Shown here: in pieces, positions 20,535 through 31,337 of the stretch | Numbering within the stretch: the first letter of the stretch is position 1 | How the letters are laid out: the number at the start of each line of letters is the position of its first letter | DNA from: Dipteris shenzhenensis | Lineage: Eukaryota > Polypodiophyta > Polypodiopsida > Gleicheniales | Reading direction: 5' to 3' (one strand) | Assembly: GCA_047967505.1 (NCBI GenBank) | Contig: CM106538.1 | Length of the DNA stretch: 64,000 bases | Position numbers and translations under genes: made by a program | The notes under the pieces: model-generated | Databases searched by the model: none | Told to the model about the DNA's origin: nothing | What the model saw: only the letters and a program-made list of their open reading frames with translations

Positions 20535-20850
20535 TGACCATTGTGCATTTATGTCACTGACTTGTTAGCTACAGATGCGGTTGGTACACCGCCCACGAAT
20601 AATAGCTGGATGACAGCTATCCTTATCTACACTAGTTCGTGGCTCAATTAGTATGCCACCTTAGTTAGTTGAGTTTGGTTTGAGACCCACATATAGGGTT
20701 CTTCTATTTCTTTGTACTAGAGTTCTTTTTGGCTTACACAACTAAGAAGAGGAAAACTATTTTCAGCCTCCACCTTTGTGTGTATTCCCCCATTGTGCAT
20801 GTGAGAAAGCCGCAAGTGAGACTCCTTCCCTCTCTCCCACTATCTTCACA
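20498..20850 (+). repeat. copia 3' LTR of the partial element
   Basis: 353 bp, TGTTGAGATATC to CTATCTTCACA. It aligns end to end with the LTRs at 23839-24190 and 29081-29433. Confidence 0.9.
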
Positions 20851-21560
20851 GGAAGGAGACTTGGCACTCTTGTACAGTGTCCGCAAGACCAAACGTAAGC
20901 TTAAGTATCGAGGAATGGGTCCTTACCATGTAGTTGAGATTACCCTGCAAGGGGCGTACCGAATAGCCACCCTTAATGGAACATAAATGGATGGCTACCT
21001 AAACGGAAGTAAATTGAAAAGATACTACGGACCACTCACTATCTCCACCCTTCAAGCCATGCATAGAGAAAAAGAACTCAAGGCGAAGGTGGCTAGGATG
21101 AAGCGCCAGGCCATCGAGGAAGAATGATTTCGTAATGCTAAGATCTGGCAACATAGACAAATGACCCTGCTTAAGGCAATGACTGAACAGATGCAACTAA
21201 TGGCTGAGCTAACAATAGAGCCAGCTAGGTTGCTTGTCTAGCTACACATACCACGCATGCGCATCAAAGCACTCATGGACCCAAGAGCGAGCCATAATTT
21301 CATCTCCTGAGAGGTATGGGAAAAGATATAGATACCCCTAACCCTCATTATTGCCTCAATAAGAGCTATAAATGACTAACTTCTACAAACCTTGGGTTAT
21401 GTAAATCTAAGTCTAATGGTTGTTTGCCAAGCTATGGATATACACTTTTATGTTCTCCCTATAGAAGCCATTGAAGAGTAGATTATCCTAGGAAGAACTT
21501 GGTGCTATGCTGTCAACTACCAAATTGACTTGTGTGCCTGAACTTCTTCGCTCATTGATG
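20851..21560 (+). pseudogene. gypsy integrase tail followed in frame by retropepsin-like domain
   Basis: One reading frame, broken by eight stops, encodes three parts. First is a gypsy integrase C-terminal fold (GDLALLY, YRGMGPYHVVEI, NGSKLKRYYGP). Next is a charged, coiled-coil-like linker. Last is an aspartic-protease-like segment with KALMDPRASHNFIS (normally D-S/T-G) and IILGRTW. The stops are TAA, TGA or TAG at positions where CAA, CGA or CAG is plausible. A protease normally lies upstream of RT, so its place after integrase is unusual. It may be a C-terminal extension of this family or a second element joined by chance in the same frame. Confidence 0.6.
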
Positions 21561-21889
21561 ACAATGAAGCGACTCAACAAAACCAACTGGAAGCCCTAGC
21601 CTCCATTAGCACACCACGCAAGGGCTCAGCTCGAAAGGAGAACAAGGCTTGCCACAGTGATAAACCAATGCCATTGCATGCTCAACCAACGCTACCAACC
21701 TCCGCCCAAGAAATCTGAGAGCTACAAGTACAACATGTTATCCTCTGCACCTAACGTCACTTCGGTTGGAACCGATGTCCAAAAAACGGTAACGTAGTAA
21801 TAGTAGCTCCGAGCGGTCACCTCAAGATGCTCCCCCGCGCACAGTCACTACCTAGAGAAAGCCACACCCAATGCTCCCGCCTCATCCAC
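21561..21889. other. decayed tail, no gene
   Basis: Continues the broken frame weakly to about 21830 but carries no recognisable motif. Confidence 0.3.
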
Positions 21890-22790
21890 CACCATGCCTC
21901 TTGCATCCAAGGTAAGGAACAAGCTGGACGCATGCTCTACATGGCTCCTCACTCACTATTGCCCCCCTCCACCATTAATTTTTGTCGTCCATCCCCTCCA
22001 CCTCCCACTCACCACCATCTCCACCACCACTTGGCTTTTTTTGTCAAGCTCCCCACCTCCATCTTCACCTCCCATCATCTACGTCCCCACCACCTTCACT
22101 TTTTCCATCCGTCCCCTCCCTCCACCCTCACTTTCGGTCATCCATCCCCTCCACCACCACTTTTTTGTCAAAACTCGCCCACCCTCCATCTCCATTACCT
22201 CCATCTCTACCACTCAAGGTAATCCCCCTACCTCTCTCCACCCCACCACCCCCTTTCTCTCTCTACACCCTTGTCCTTGCTCCACCTCCACCTCCACCAT
22301 CCCCTTACCTTACTCCACCTCCACCACCCCCTACCTCTCTCCACCCCACCACCTCCTTTCTCTCTCTACACCCTCACCCCTTCCTCTCTCTATACCTCCA
22401 CCAGCCCTCTACCTCTCTCCACCCCACCACCTCTTCCTCTCTCTTCACCCTCTTCCTTGCTCCACCTCCACCATCCTACTACACCACACCATCTTCTTCC
22501 TCTCTCTATACCACCACCATCCCCCTATACCTCTCCACCCCACCATGCCCTTCCTCTCTCGACACCCTCTTATTCCATCTCCACTACCCCTCTTCCACCT
22601 GCCCCCCTTTTCCTCTCTCCTCTCCCCTCATCCATTGTCTTCCCCCCTCGCATGTCACCTCTCTCTATGCTCTACTCTCTCTCTCTATACCCCCTCTCTA
22701 ACCTCTCTTTACCCTCCCCCCTCTTTCTAACTTATCTCCCCCTCACCCTCTTTATAACTCCTCTCTCCTCCCTCTATCGTCCCCTTTAGT
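21890..22790. repeat. polypyrimidine low-complexity block
   Basis: About 900 bp almost entirely C and T on the plus strand, made of variable CCTCTCTCCACCCCACCACC-like units. All three plus frames stay open for 170-280 codons, giving Ser/Pro/Leu/His-rich nonsense. This is expected because stop codons need A or G in specific positions. It is not a gene. Confidence 0.85.
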
Positions 22791-23245
22791 CCACTCCCTC
22801 AGGCATAGCACGTCGACTACTATCGAGCGTTGAATGCCTCAAGTGCATTGGGCATCACGGGCACTTTGAGCATCGTGTGCATGAGTGGTTGCTTTTGACT
22901 AATGCACAATGGTTGTCAGCGCCTAGTGCATCGTGGGTGTCAACATGTATGCCAGTGGGCTTCGCAAGCATCACTACACTGTTGCTGTGGGCTGCCTGCA
23001 GGCACTGCACATCGCCTATCGCCATCACATACTCCAAATACTGACGTAATTGCCACTGCCACTGAACGCCATCACTAGCGTCACTAATTTTTGTAGGTCA
23101 TTGTTGCTAACAAGTCATGTATGCCATCGAGAACAATCTGGTCGCCCATGCTCTGACCTCAATTTCTATCCACCCTACTCTATGTGCCCACCTGGTGCCA
23201 ACACCTGCTTTTACCCCTACGACCATTGACCGATACAAGTTGCAG

Positions 23246-23247
<2 letters not shown>
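22791..23247. other. unassigned spacer
   Basis: Contains several GCATCG/CATCAC words between 22830 and 23000, suggesting an old degenerate repeat. No coding frame. Confidence 0.3.
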
Positions 23248-23279
<32 letters not shown>

Positions 23280-23316
23280 GGAAAGAGTGAGAGAGAAGAG
23301 GTGAGAGAGAGTGTGT

Positions 23317-23360
<44 letters not shown>
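23248..23360. repeat. (GA)n microsatellites
   Basis: Two GA runs (23248-23276 and 23320-23360) separated by an impure purine-rich linker. Confidence 0.95.
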
Positions 23361-23362
<2 letters not shown>

Positions 23363-23833
23363 AGAAAGAGAAGGAGAGTGTAGAGAGAGTTGAGATAGAA
23401 ACTAATCCTAGGTAGTTATAACTAACTACATTAGGTTAGATTAGGTTAATCAACTATTCAAAATAAAAATTTTTAAAATGGAGGCAACCCATAGGTTAGT
23501 CTAGTTAACTATAGCTAGGGACATAAGGTTAGGTTAGATTAACCAATCCTCCAACAACAACAACAACAACCAAAAAAAGGGGGGCCTTTAGCAAAAAATT
23601 GCCCATTTTTGCCCCTTCTTCAAGGGCTTGTATCTTGGCCATTTAGTGACCAAACCGCACCCTGTTTGAACCCAAATTTCACACACACAAAGATCTACAT
23701 AAAAATAAATTATTTGGATCTTTTGTCCATCATTTGGGGTCCTAGTAGTTGCCACCATGTAGGCATTGATTTTGGCTTGTTGATCACATATTTGTTGCCA
23801 TTCTTGGGCTATGAAGGAGGTTGAAATAAATTG
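23361..23833. other. unassigned spacer
   Basis: Has TTAGGTTAGATTAGGTT-like words around 23440-23545 and an (AAC)n run near 23555. No gene. The copia insertion follows. Confidence 0.3.
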
Positions 23834-23838
23834 CAGAC

Positions 23839-24190
23839 TGTTGAGATATCAAGCTCCATTCATGATATGCCAGGAAACCATTGTGCATTTATGTCACCGG
23901 CTTGTTAGCTACAGATGTGGTTGGTACACCACCCATGAATAATAGCTGGATGACAGCTATCCTTATGTACTCTAGTTCCTGGCTCAGTTAGTATGCCACC
24001 TTAGTTAGTTGAGTTTGGTTTGAGACCCACATATAGGGTTCTTCTATTTCTTTGTTCTAGTGTTTTTTTTGGCTTTCACAACTAAGAAGAGGAAAATTGC
24101 TTTCAGCCTCCACCTTTGTGTGTATTCCCCCATTGTGTATGTGAGAAAGCCACAAGTGAGACTCCTTCCCTCTCTCCCACTATCTTCACA
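23839..24190 (+). repeat. copia 5' LTR
   Basis: 352 bp, TGTTGAG to CTTCACA. It is followed immediately by the primer-binding site. Confidence 0.93.
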
Positions 24191-24204
24191 TGGTATCAGA
24201 GCCT
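24191..24204 (+). promoter_or_regulatory. copia primer-binding site
   Basis: TGGTATCAGAGCCT, a perfect initiator-tRNA-Met type site abutting the LTR. The 530 bp that follow are untranslated leader. ORFs there have no similarity to proteins. Confidence 0.92.
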
Positions 24205-24734
24205 GGTTCGTGGTAAGGAGCTCAAGAAAGCAAACCAAGTTCATGGTGTCCTGGTAAGAGGACCAGTGTTGCTTTCCTTTTTCGAGTTTGGGAGCAAATC
24301 TCTACAGGTAGCACAGCCGGAAAGTGCAAGAGTGCATTGTCTCAGATTGAGATGCCCTTCGCGGTGTGGTGAGAGGGCAGTATATGCTGCGGGTCCAGGC
24401 AATGCCCTCGGTGACTTTATTTTTCTGATTCGAGGCCATTTCGGGGCCCGTTTTGGAGGTGGAAGTTCTCCACAAGCATTGAGAAAAAGGCCCTGTTTTT
24501 GATGTGCGACCACTCCTCCACAGGTCGGTGAAAAGTTGCCACAGAAATTGCATCATATGCCTATGCGCAGAGATATTGGGAGTTACAGAATCATCCTTTT
24601 TGACCGTTCATGCAAAATCGTCACTAGGAAGTGATTGTCTGGTCAAATACCACTTTCGTCAGTTTTGCAAATTTGCCCTTGTGAGGCAAAAGCTGTGTTT
24701 TTTGCAGTGATAGAATATTTTACAGTGTTCTATA

Positions 24735-25808
24735 ATGGCATCTAATTCTCTTTCATAGATTCTCATTGAAAATCTTGACAAGAACAACTTCCAAGCATGG
24801 AAGTTTAGAATGACGAATTTCCTTATGGGAAAAGGCTATTGGGAGTTCATTACAGGAAATGAAGAAGAACCAGTTCTTCCTAACGTTCCTAATCAACAGG
24901 AAATGCAGGCATTTAAAGGATGGCATGAGAGAGCAAGAAAAGTTATGTACTAGCTGTCTATCAATATTTCAGATTCCATGATTGTGCATATTCAGGATGC
25001 AAGTACGCCAAAGGAGGCATGGGGTACTTTGGCAAAAATGTACAGCACAAATACACAAGCCAGGAAAATGCAGCTCAAGCAGGAGTTGCACAATGTGCAG
25101 AGAGAAAATATGAGCATCAATGACTACCACATGAACGTGAAGAAAATTGCAGATGCACTTGCTTCCATTGGGTCGCCAATGGAAGATGATGATTTAGTTT
25201 CTATGACCTTGAATGGTCTGGGAAAGGATTATGCACAGTTCTGGACATCCATTACCATTCGTGAAAAATTTCTTGATTTTGAGGAATTGTTTGCTCTTCT
25301 AATTTCTAAAGAGCAGAGAAATGGTGGTGCATCTTCTGCAAGAGGAACTTCAAAAGAAACTATCTTCTACTCAAATGCTGGAAGAGGTAGAGGTAGAGGT
25401 AGAGTAGGCCGATCTGGAGGCCATGGTAGAAATCAGAATATGTAGCAAACTCAAGAAAACCAGTCCTATGGAGGAGGACGTGGTAACTCTAGAGGCATGG
25501 GGAGCCAAAGAGGTCATGGTGGATGGCAGAGAGGCCAAAATGCAAACAGCAATGTTGAATGCTACTACTGTGGTAAAATAGGTCATATGGCTAAAGACTG
25601 CTATAAAAAGAAGAATGACATCATGAATGGAAAATTGCAGCAAGGGAATTATGCATCTTCTAGTAGACAAGGTGATGACAAAAATGAGCATATGTTTATG
25701 GTGCACCACATGACCAAACCTATGACAAGTGTAGAAGAAAGCAATGATGTGTGGTATGTTGACTCAGGTGCGTCAAACCACATGACAGGTCATGCAGAAT
25801 TAATGTAG
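24735..25808 (+). pseudogene. copia gag and protease, four stops
   Basis: Starts MASNSLS at 24735. Gag of the UBN2 type has LDKNNFQAWKFRM, KEAWGTL and the zinc knuckle CYYCGKIGHMAKDC (CX2CX4HX4C) near 25560, preceded by an Arg/Gly-rich RNA-binding stretch. Protease follows with VDSGASNHMTG near 25765. Gag packages element RNA and the protease cuts the polyprotein. In-frame TAG codons lie at 24756, 24951, 25443 and 25806. No indels are present in this part. Confidence 0.9.
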
Positions 25809-26933
25809 GATGCAAGGAAAATGGAAAGACCAGGATTTGTGGAGATTGGTGATGATATTGCACATTCTATTGTGCCAATTGGTAAAAATTCTTTGTCTAT
25901 GCAGGATGGGAAAAAGAAATACCTATCTGATGTATTTCATATCCTGAATATCACCAAGAACCTGGTTTCTATTGGTCAAATGGTTGAGCAGGGCTTGCAG
26001 GTCAGATTTAATCCTCATGGATGCTTTGTTGAGGATATGAAAAATAACGGTCGCTTGATAGCAAAAGGAAAGAAGAAGGGCAGGATGTTTACATTGGATG
26101 TGGACATGCCTAAATTGAGTGTAGCAATGTTTGCAATGTTTACATTGGATGTGGACATGCCTAAATTGAGTGTAGCAATGTTTGCACATGGGATCGGTGT
26201 AGTTGTAGATATTGATATCTGGCATAAACGCATTGGTCATGTTAATGTACATTGACTTAAATCAATGCAGGCCCAAAATATTGTTGCAGGATTGCCTAAA
26301 TTCAAGGTTACAAAAATGCATAAGGTATGTGAAGCCTGTCAATTTGGAAAACAGGCAAGGAAACCATTTCCTAGACATGTTCAAGAGAGTAAGAAGCCAT
26401 TGGAATTAATCCACTCTGATGTCTGGACTACTAAAGCTACATCTATTGGAGGCTATCATTATTTTGTCACTTTTATTGATGACTACAATAGAAAAGTTTG
26501 GGTGTACTTTATGAAAAAGAAAAGTGAAGTATTTGGGCATTTCAAAGCTTTTAAAGCTATGGTTGAAAAAGAAATAGGCCTACAAATAAAATGGCTAAGG
26601 TCAGATGGAGGGGGAGAGTACCTCTCAAACAAGTTTGCAAGGTTCCTGCAGGAGCATGGCATAAAGCAGCAATACTCATGTAGTCATACCCCACAACAAA
26701 ATGGACTTGCAAAAAGGAAAAACAGGCATATTGGAGAGGTATCTCGGGCCATGCTAAATGAAAAAGACCTACCAGATTATTATTGGGCTGAAGCAGTTGC
26801 TACAGTAGTTTACATAATGAACAGGACTCCCACTGTAGCAATACATGGCATGACGCCAGAGGAGATGTATAATATTAGGAAACCAGTGAAAATTTTTGGT
26901 GCATTGCCTATGTTCATGTGCCAGATGAGTTGA
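25809..26933 (+). pseudogene. copia integrase, one stop and one frameshift
   Basis: Contains the zinc-binding H-H-C-C (HKRIGH..CEACQFGKQ) and the catalytic core with HSDVW, RSDGGGEY and HTPQQNGLAKRKN. A TGA at 26253 lies between the His and Cys pairs. A 51-bp unit is duplicated in frame (26085-26135 and 26136-26186), adding 17 residues just before the zinc domain. Near 26895 one base is lost and the frame moves. Confidence 0.9.
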
Positions 26934-29061
26934 GGTCCAAGTTGGATCCAAAAGCTGAGAAGTGCATCTTTATTGGTTATTCTCTGTAGCAGAAAGGGTA
27001 TAGATGCTATAACCCTTCTACTCGTAAGTTTACAGTGAGCAGAGATGTTGTTTTTGATGAGATGAGCAGTTGGTATAAACCAGTAAATGTGAATGATGAT
27101 GTAAATGCACAAAATGGTAATGCTGGACAGAATTCACAAGAGCAATCACAAAATATTAGTGGACCTGTAGTGTCCTCTGGCAGTGGTTCACATACTTTGC
27201 CATGGACAGGTAGATTGAGATCAGAGGAATCTCCTCAAAGCAATGCAGATAGTGGTATGCAGGTATCACAAAAAGGAAAAGAGAAGGTAGATCAGCCCAT
27301 GTTTGATGTGAATGCATGTCACTTTTATGTGGATGGTTAATCCAGTGGCTCAGAACAGAGCATTGATGATGAGTTGGGTATTCCTTCTGTTGTTACACCT
27401 AGAGTAAGGAAGACTAGGGATGTTTTGAGAGCACCTGGAAGTGAGCCTATTTTGCGCAGGTCTACCAAAGCTAGGTATCCTATGGATAGGCTTAAATATG
27501 ATGGATTTACAACCATTCACTATGCCTATATGGTCAAAGTGATACAGGAACTAGAACCCACTTCTTTTGAGCAAGCCATGGGAAAAGAAAAATGGGAGAA
27601 AGCCATGGATGAAGAAATGGATGCCTTGGAAGCAAATGCTACATGGGAATTGGTGCCTTTGCCTAAAGACAAGAATGCAATTGGCTGTCAGTGGGTTTAT
27701 AAGGTGAAGCACAATGCAGATGGTTGTGTGAACAGATACAAGGCAAGATTAGTTATCAAGGGGTATGCACAAACATATGGCATTGATTATGAAGAAACAT
27801 TCAGTCCGGCTGTAAGGATGGCAATCGTAAGAGCAGTCATTGCTATGGCTGCATTAAATGGATGGTCTTTACATCAGATGGATGTAAAGAATGCCTTCTT
27901 GCATGGTGATTTGCAAGAAGAGGTCTTTACGGAGCAGCCACCAGGTTATGTTCATGCTGTTCATCCTAAGTTTGTTTGCAGATTGAAGAAAGCCTTGTAT
28001 GGCTTGAAGCAAGCACCTAGAGCATGGTCTGTCAAGATAGGATAGTATCTTGTCACTATTGGCTTTTAGATTTCCAAGGCAGATTTCTCACTTTATGTGA
28101 GAAAAACAGAGAAAGGTATTATGTTGCTTGTCATTTATGTTGATGATTTGATTATCACAGGTGATAGTGATGAAGATATCCTTCATGTGAAAATGCTATT
28201 GAAGCACAAGTTTGAGATGAAGGATTTGGGAGAGCTACGTTATTTCTTGGGCATTGAGGTGATTAGATCACCAAGTGGGATACAGCTCTTGTAGAGGCAG
28301 TATGGATTGGACATGCTATCCAAATATGGGATGACAGGCTGTAAGCCTATTTCAGTTCCTTTGGAGTAGAATGTGAAGCTGAGCGTAGATGCAGGTGAGC
28401 TTTTGGAAGACCCTACTATGTACAGATGCATAGTAGGAAGTTTGATTTATATGACTATCACCAGGCCAGATTTGAGCTATGCTATTGGACTGGTAAGTTA
28501 GTTTATGCAGGCTCCAAGGAAACCACATTCGGATGTGGCTAGACACATACTCAGGTATGTGAAGTCCACATCACAGTATGGACTATTTTATGAGACTGGG
28601 GTTCAGATACAGTTGCATGGATACATTGATGCTGATTGGGCTGGCAGTATTTCTGATAGACGATCTACCAGTGGATATGTGTTCTCTTTTGGGAGTCTGC
28701 AGTCACTTGGAGTAGTAAGAAACAGCCTACAATTGCCTTGTCAAGCACAGAGGCTGAGTACAGGGGTGCAACAATGGTTGCATGTGAGGTAGCTTGGTTG
28801 CATAAGCTACTTTATGATATGCATCAGGGTCCAGTTCTCGTGACAATATGAGCAGTATACATTTGGCAAATAACCCAGTCTATCATGCTAGAACAAAGCA
28901 CATTGAGGTGCATTATCACTATGTGCAGGAGAAGGTTTTACTAGGTCTTATCAATCTAGTTTATGTCATCATAGAGGATCAGGTAGCTGACATATTCACG
29001 AAGGCATTGGGCGCAGAGAATCTGCGCAAGTTCAGAGACCTGCTTTGTGTGCAAGATTTGG
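26900..29061 (+). pseudogene. copia reverse transcriptase-RNase H, many stops
   Basis: Continues in the shifted frame. It covers the linker with [18 protein letters not shown] with [22 protein letters not shown] and YVDD, and RNase H with DADWAG and SSIHLANNP. Stops at 26987, 27338, 28043, 28067, 28292, 28367 and 28499. The last five are CAG in the related copy at 18.8-20.9 kb. A 2-bp loss near 28697 and a deletion near 28827 damage RNase H. Confidence 0.9.
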
Positions 29062-29070
29062 GATTGAGCT

Positions 29071-29080
29071 CGAGGGGGAG
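29071..29080 (+). promoter_or_regulatory. copia polypurine tract
   Basis: CGAGGGGGAG directly before the 3' LTR. It primes plus-strand DNA synthesis in LTR elements. The same tract precedes 20498. Confidence 0.85.
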
Positions 29081-29433
29081 TGTTGAGATGTCGAGCTCCA
29101 CTCGTGATATGCCAGGGTGACTGTTGTTCATTTATGTCACCGACTTGTTAGCTGCAGATGTGGTTGGTACACCGCCCATGAATAATAGCTGGATGACAGC
29201 TATCCTTATGTACTCTAGTTCCTGGCTCAGTTAGTATGCCACCTTAGTTAGTTGAGTTTGGTTTGAGACCCACATATAGGGTTCTTCTATTTCTTTGTAC
29301 TAGTGTTCTTTTTGGCTTTCACAACTAAGAAGAGGAAAAATGTTTTCAGCCTCCACCTTTGTGTGTATTCCCCCATTGTGTATGTGAGAAAGCCGCAAGT
29401 GAGACTCCTTCCCTCTCTCCCACTATCTTCAGA
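29081..29433 (+). repeat. copia 3' LTR
   Basis: 353 bp. Its last bases read CTTCAGA where the 5' LTR has CTTCACA. Accepting that single change leaves a perfect CAGAC duplication outside. Confidence 0.93.
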
Positions 29434-29599
29434 CAGACTTCAGAGTAATATGCATTCACGTAAAAGCACAATTAAGCATTGTGTATGCACTTCAAATCAC
29501 GAAAAATTCTAGCACCTACCTACTTATGAGAACTTTCTTCTACTCTCGATGCTCTCTAAGAATTCAACCTCTCCCTATTGACAAGTGTCATGGAGGAGC

Positions 29600-30190
29600 A
29601 AAGGCTGAAAGAAGAAATAGTAATTGACACTCTACATCCCAATGATTTATCAATCAATGATGCAACAATAACATAAAAAAGAGAGGAAGAAGACACTTTG
29701 GTAGATTAGAAATTCCAATGTACCATGGATGAGGGGATCCTATTAGATTCGTTCAACTCTTTGACACAACATGTTGTGCTAGAGGTGACCAATCAAATGA
29801 GATTAATGCCGCATAGTTTCCCATGTTGTTAATTGATGAGACCTAGAAATGGTACCTAGATCTTCTTGTAGAGGAAAGAGCCACATGGACACTACTATCC
29901 AAGCAATTCAAAAGAAGGTTCCAAACCAAAAGGCTACAAGATGACCCTGTCCTCCAACTAGGAACTATGGAAACACAAAAAAAGGAGAAGGTTAGAATAC
30001 ACTTGGGTAGAATGAAGATATTGATAGCCAAGTATGTTCCCCATCTTGAAGACAAGTACCTAATTGCATGATTCATCTCTGGAGTAATAAAGGCCATTCA
30101 CAAAGATATGAAAAAAGTTAGCAAAACTATGCACATTTTTGCAATGCTCATGAAGCTGTAATTGACATCAAGGATGGCATGACTGACTCT
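29600..30190 (+). pseudogene. gypsy gag fragment
   Basis: Translation from 29706 reads GDPIRFVQLFDTTC, NEINAA, FPMLLIDET, KWYLDLLVEERATW and LSKQFKRRFQTKRL, then GRMKILIAKYVPHLEDKYLIA. This is the Retrotrans_gag capsid core. In-frame stops (TGA, TAG, TAG, TGA) fall where Arg or Gln is expected. No flanking LTR is evident, because the complete copia element abuts on the left. Confidence 0.7.
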
Positions 30191-30211
30191 TACAGCAATA
30201 GTGACTATAAA

Positions 30212-30960
30212 TCAAGTCCTTGCAACAAGAAATCTTCCAAGAAGGGAAGAAATTACATAAAGGATCACACCATAGAGACCAAGACTCCTCATCTGTTGTT
30301 GAACCATTGATGTGACAGACATGCAAGAAGATCTGCAAGAGACTATAGGGGCCTTCATCATATATGCCCTTGAAGTTTTGAAATTTGACCTTAATGTTGC
30401 TGCTAGACTTAGACTACTCTGCTCCATAACTTGAGTAGGCAAGTATTCCACTTGGAAGGACTGAGTTACTATCCTTCCACCTACCATAACCACCATGTAT
30501 ATGAGGTTGTTGTAGACTCTCCCTTAGTTGGTTAGTGTTGTCCTCAGGTTGTAGAGGTACAATTTGATGTATGTATATTGGCCGAGTAGAATTTCTATCT
30601 TTTGTAAGAGGAACTCGAGAAAATTGACTTAGTTGCTCCACATTCACCTTGGGTCTTTGGTGGTGTCTCTCTCCATCAGAAGCATGCCACTCTTCCCATC
30701 GGTTGTTTCTTGGACCATTAGCTATACCTTCATATCTTTCCTGGTATAATTCTTTTGGAATGATAGCTCAGTATTTTTGAAGATGCTCTCTTCATCCTTG
30801 GAGTTTGTCTTTGCATTGATTTTGATGTTCCATTGAGGAAATGGAAATCCACTCAAAATCCAAGCTCTCTGTAGATGAATGCTCAAACTCCACTTGTGAG
30901 GATGGACCTTCATCTGCCAATCTCCTGGGATGCCTCATCCCAAAACCAATGTTCTATCCT
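30212..30960 (-). pseudogene. possible second gag-like relic, reverse strand
   Basis: Reverse-strand frames carry coherent, hydrophilic sequence (for example MRHPRRLADEGPSS, WEEWHASDGERHHQRP and NNTNQLRESLQQPHI-like text) with few stops. The composition resembles gypsy gag linkers. No diagnostic motif is present, so this call is tentative. Confidence 0.3.
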
Positions 30961-31032
30961 TCTAGCTCTCTATAGTAATCAACTTCTACCCCTGGGGTAG
31001 TGTAGCCAAGTCTCTCTCCTCACGCTCATTAC

Positions 31033-31325
31033 CAGGGATCTTTTTTATCGAAGCTATACTTATATATTAGTATAAAATCTTGGCAAAAGTTTACCGAACT
31101 AGTTTTTTTAGTTTCACAATATTTATAGAGTATATTACAATTTTATATATTTTCTTTTGAATTTTAAGAAAAAGTTGTAAATCCTGGCGAAACATTGAAT
31201 TTTTTCTCATAAAAGTTTCAAAATTTGGTGAATTTTTCAAACCTTTATTTTTATCAAGGCATACAAACTTTCAACACCAATATAAAAGTTTCTCTTCTTA
31301 ACGAAACTAATATGAAAAAATCACC
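31033..31325 (-). mobile_element. MITE family 2, copy D
   Basis: A 293-bp noncoding element bounded by a perfect 12-bp duplication CACGCTCATTAC (31021-31032 and 31326-31337). Ends are CAGGGATCTTTTTTATCG and the complement of GGTGATTTTTTCATAT, a weak terminal inverted repeat. It aligns in reverse orientation with 3280-3566. Duplications of 9-12 bp are most like those of Mutator-type elements. The superfamily is not certain. Confidence 0.78.
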
Positions 31326-31337
31326 CACGCTCATTAC

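Larger units (their letters stand above)
18778..20850 (+). mobile_element. 3' half of a copia element, same family as 23839-29433
   Basis: Homology to the complete element starts abruptly near 18778, at the end of integrase and start of RT, and runs through the 3' LTR (20498-20850). RT motifs include [30 protein letters not shown] and the catalytic YVDD. RNase H keeps DADWAG and ALSSTEAEY. The protein is nearly intact. A one-base loss near 19746 shifts the frame, and a 13-bp tandem duplication at 20120-20145 shifts it back. The 5' LTR, gag, protease and integrase are missing. No 5-bp duplication can be checked because the left junction is not an LTR end. Confidence 0.85.
23839..29433 (+). mobile_element. 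complete but inactive Ty1/copia retrotransposon
   Basis: Flanked by a 5-bp duplication CAGAC (23834-23838 and 29434-29438). Order: 5' LTR, primer-binding site, gag, protease, integrase, RT, RNase H, polypurine tract and 3' LTR, the copia gene order. The two LTRs differ by roughly 5 percent by eye, so insertion is not recent. Gag-pol is one frame from 24735 to about 26895, then shifts by one base, and later suffers small deletions after 28690. There are 12 in-frame stops before that point (ten TAG, one TGA, one TAA). Confidence 0.95.

Noticed and set aside
17462-20850. A single copia element running from the 17462 LTR to the 20850 LTR
   Set aside because: The two LTRs belong to different families and gag-protease-integrase are missing between them. 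The join near 18778 is a junction, not an internal position.
21894-22789. Three overlapping plus-strand ORFs of 172-278 codons
   Set aside because: They are open only because the tract is almost pure C and T. The products are low-complexity Ser/Pro/Leu/His with no domain.
24116-24513. ORFs of 84-128 codons on both strands after the copia primer-binding site
   Set aside because: They lie in the LTR and untranslated leader of the element and have no recognisable protein similarity.
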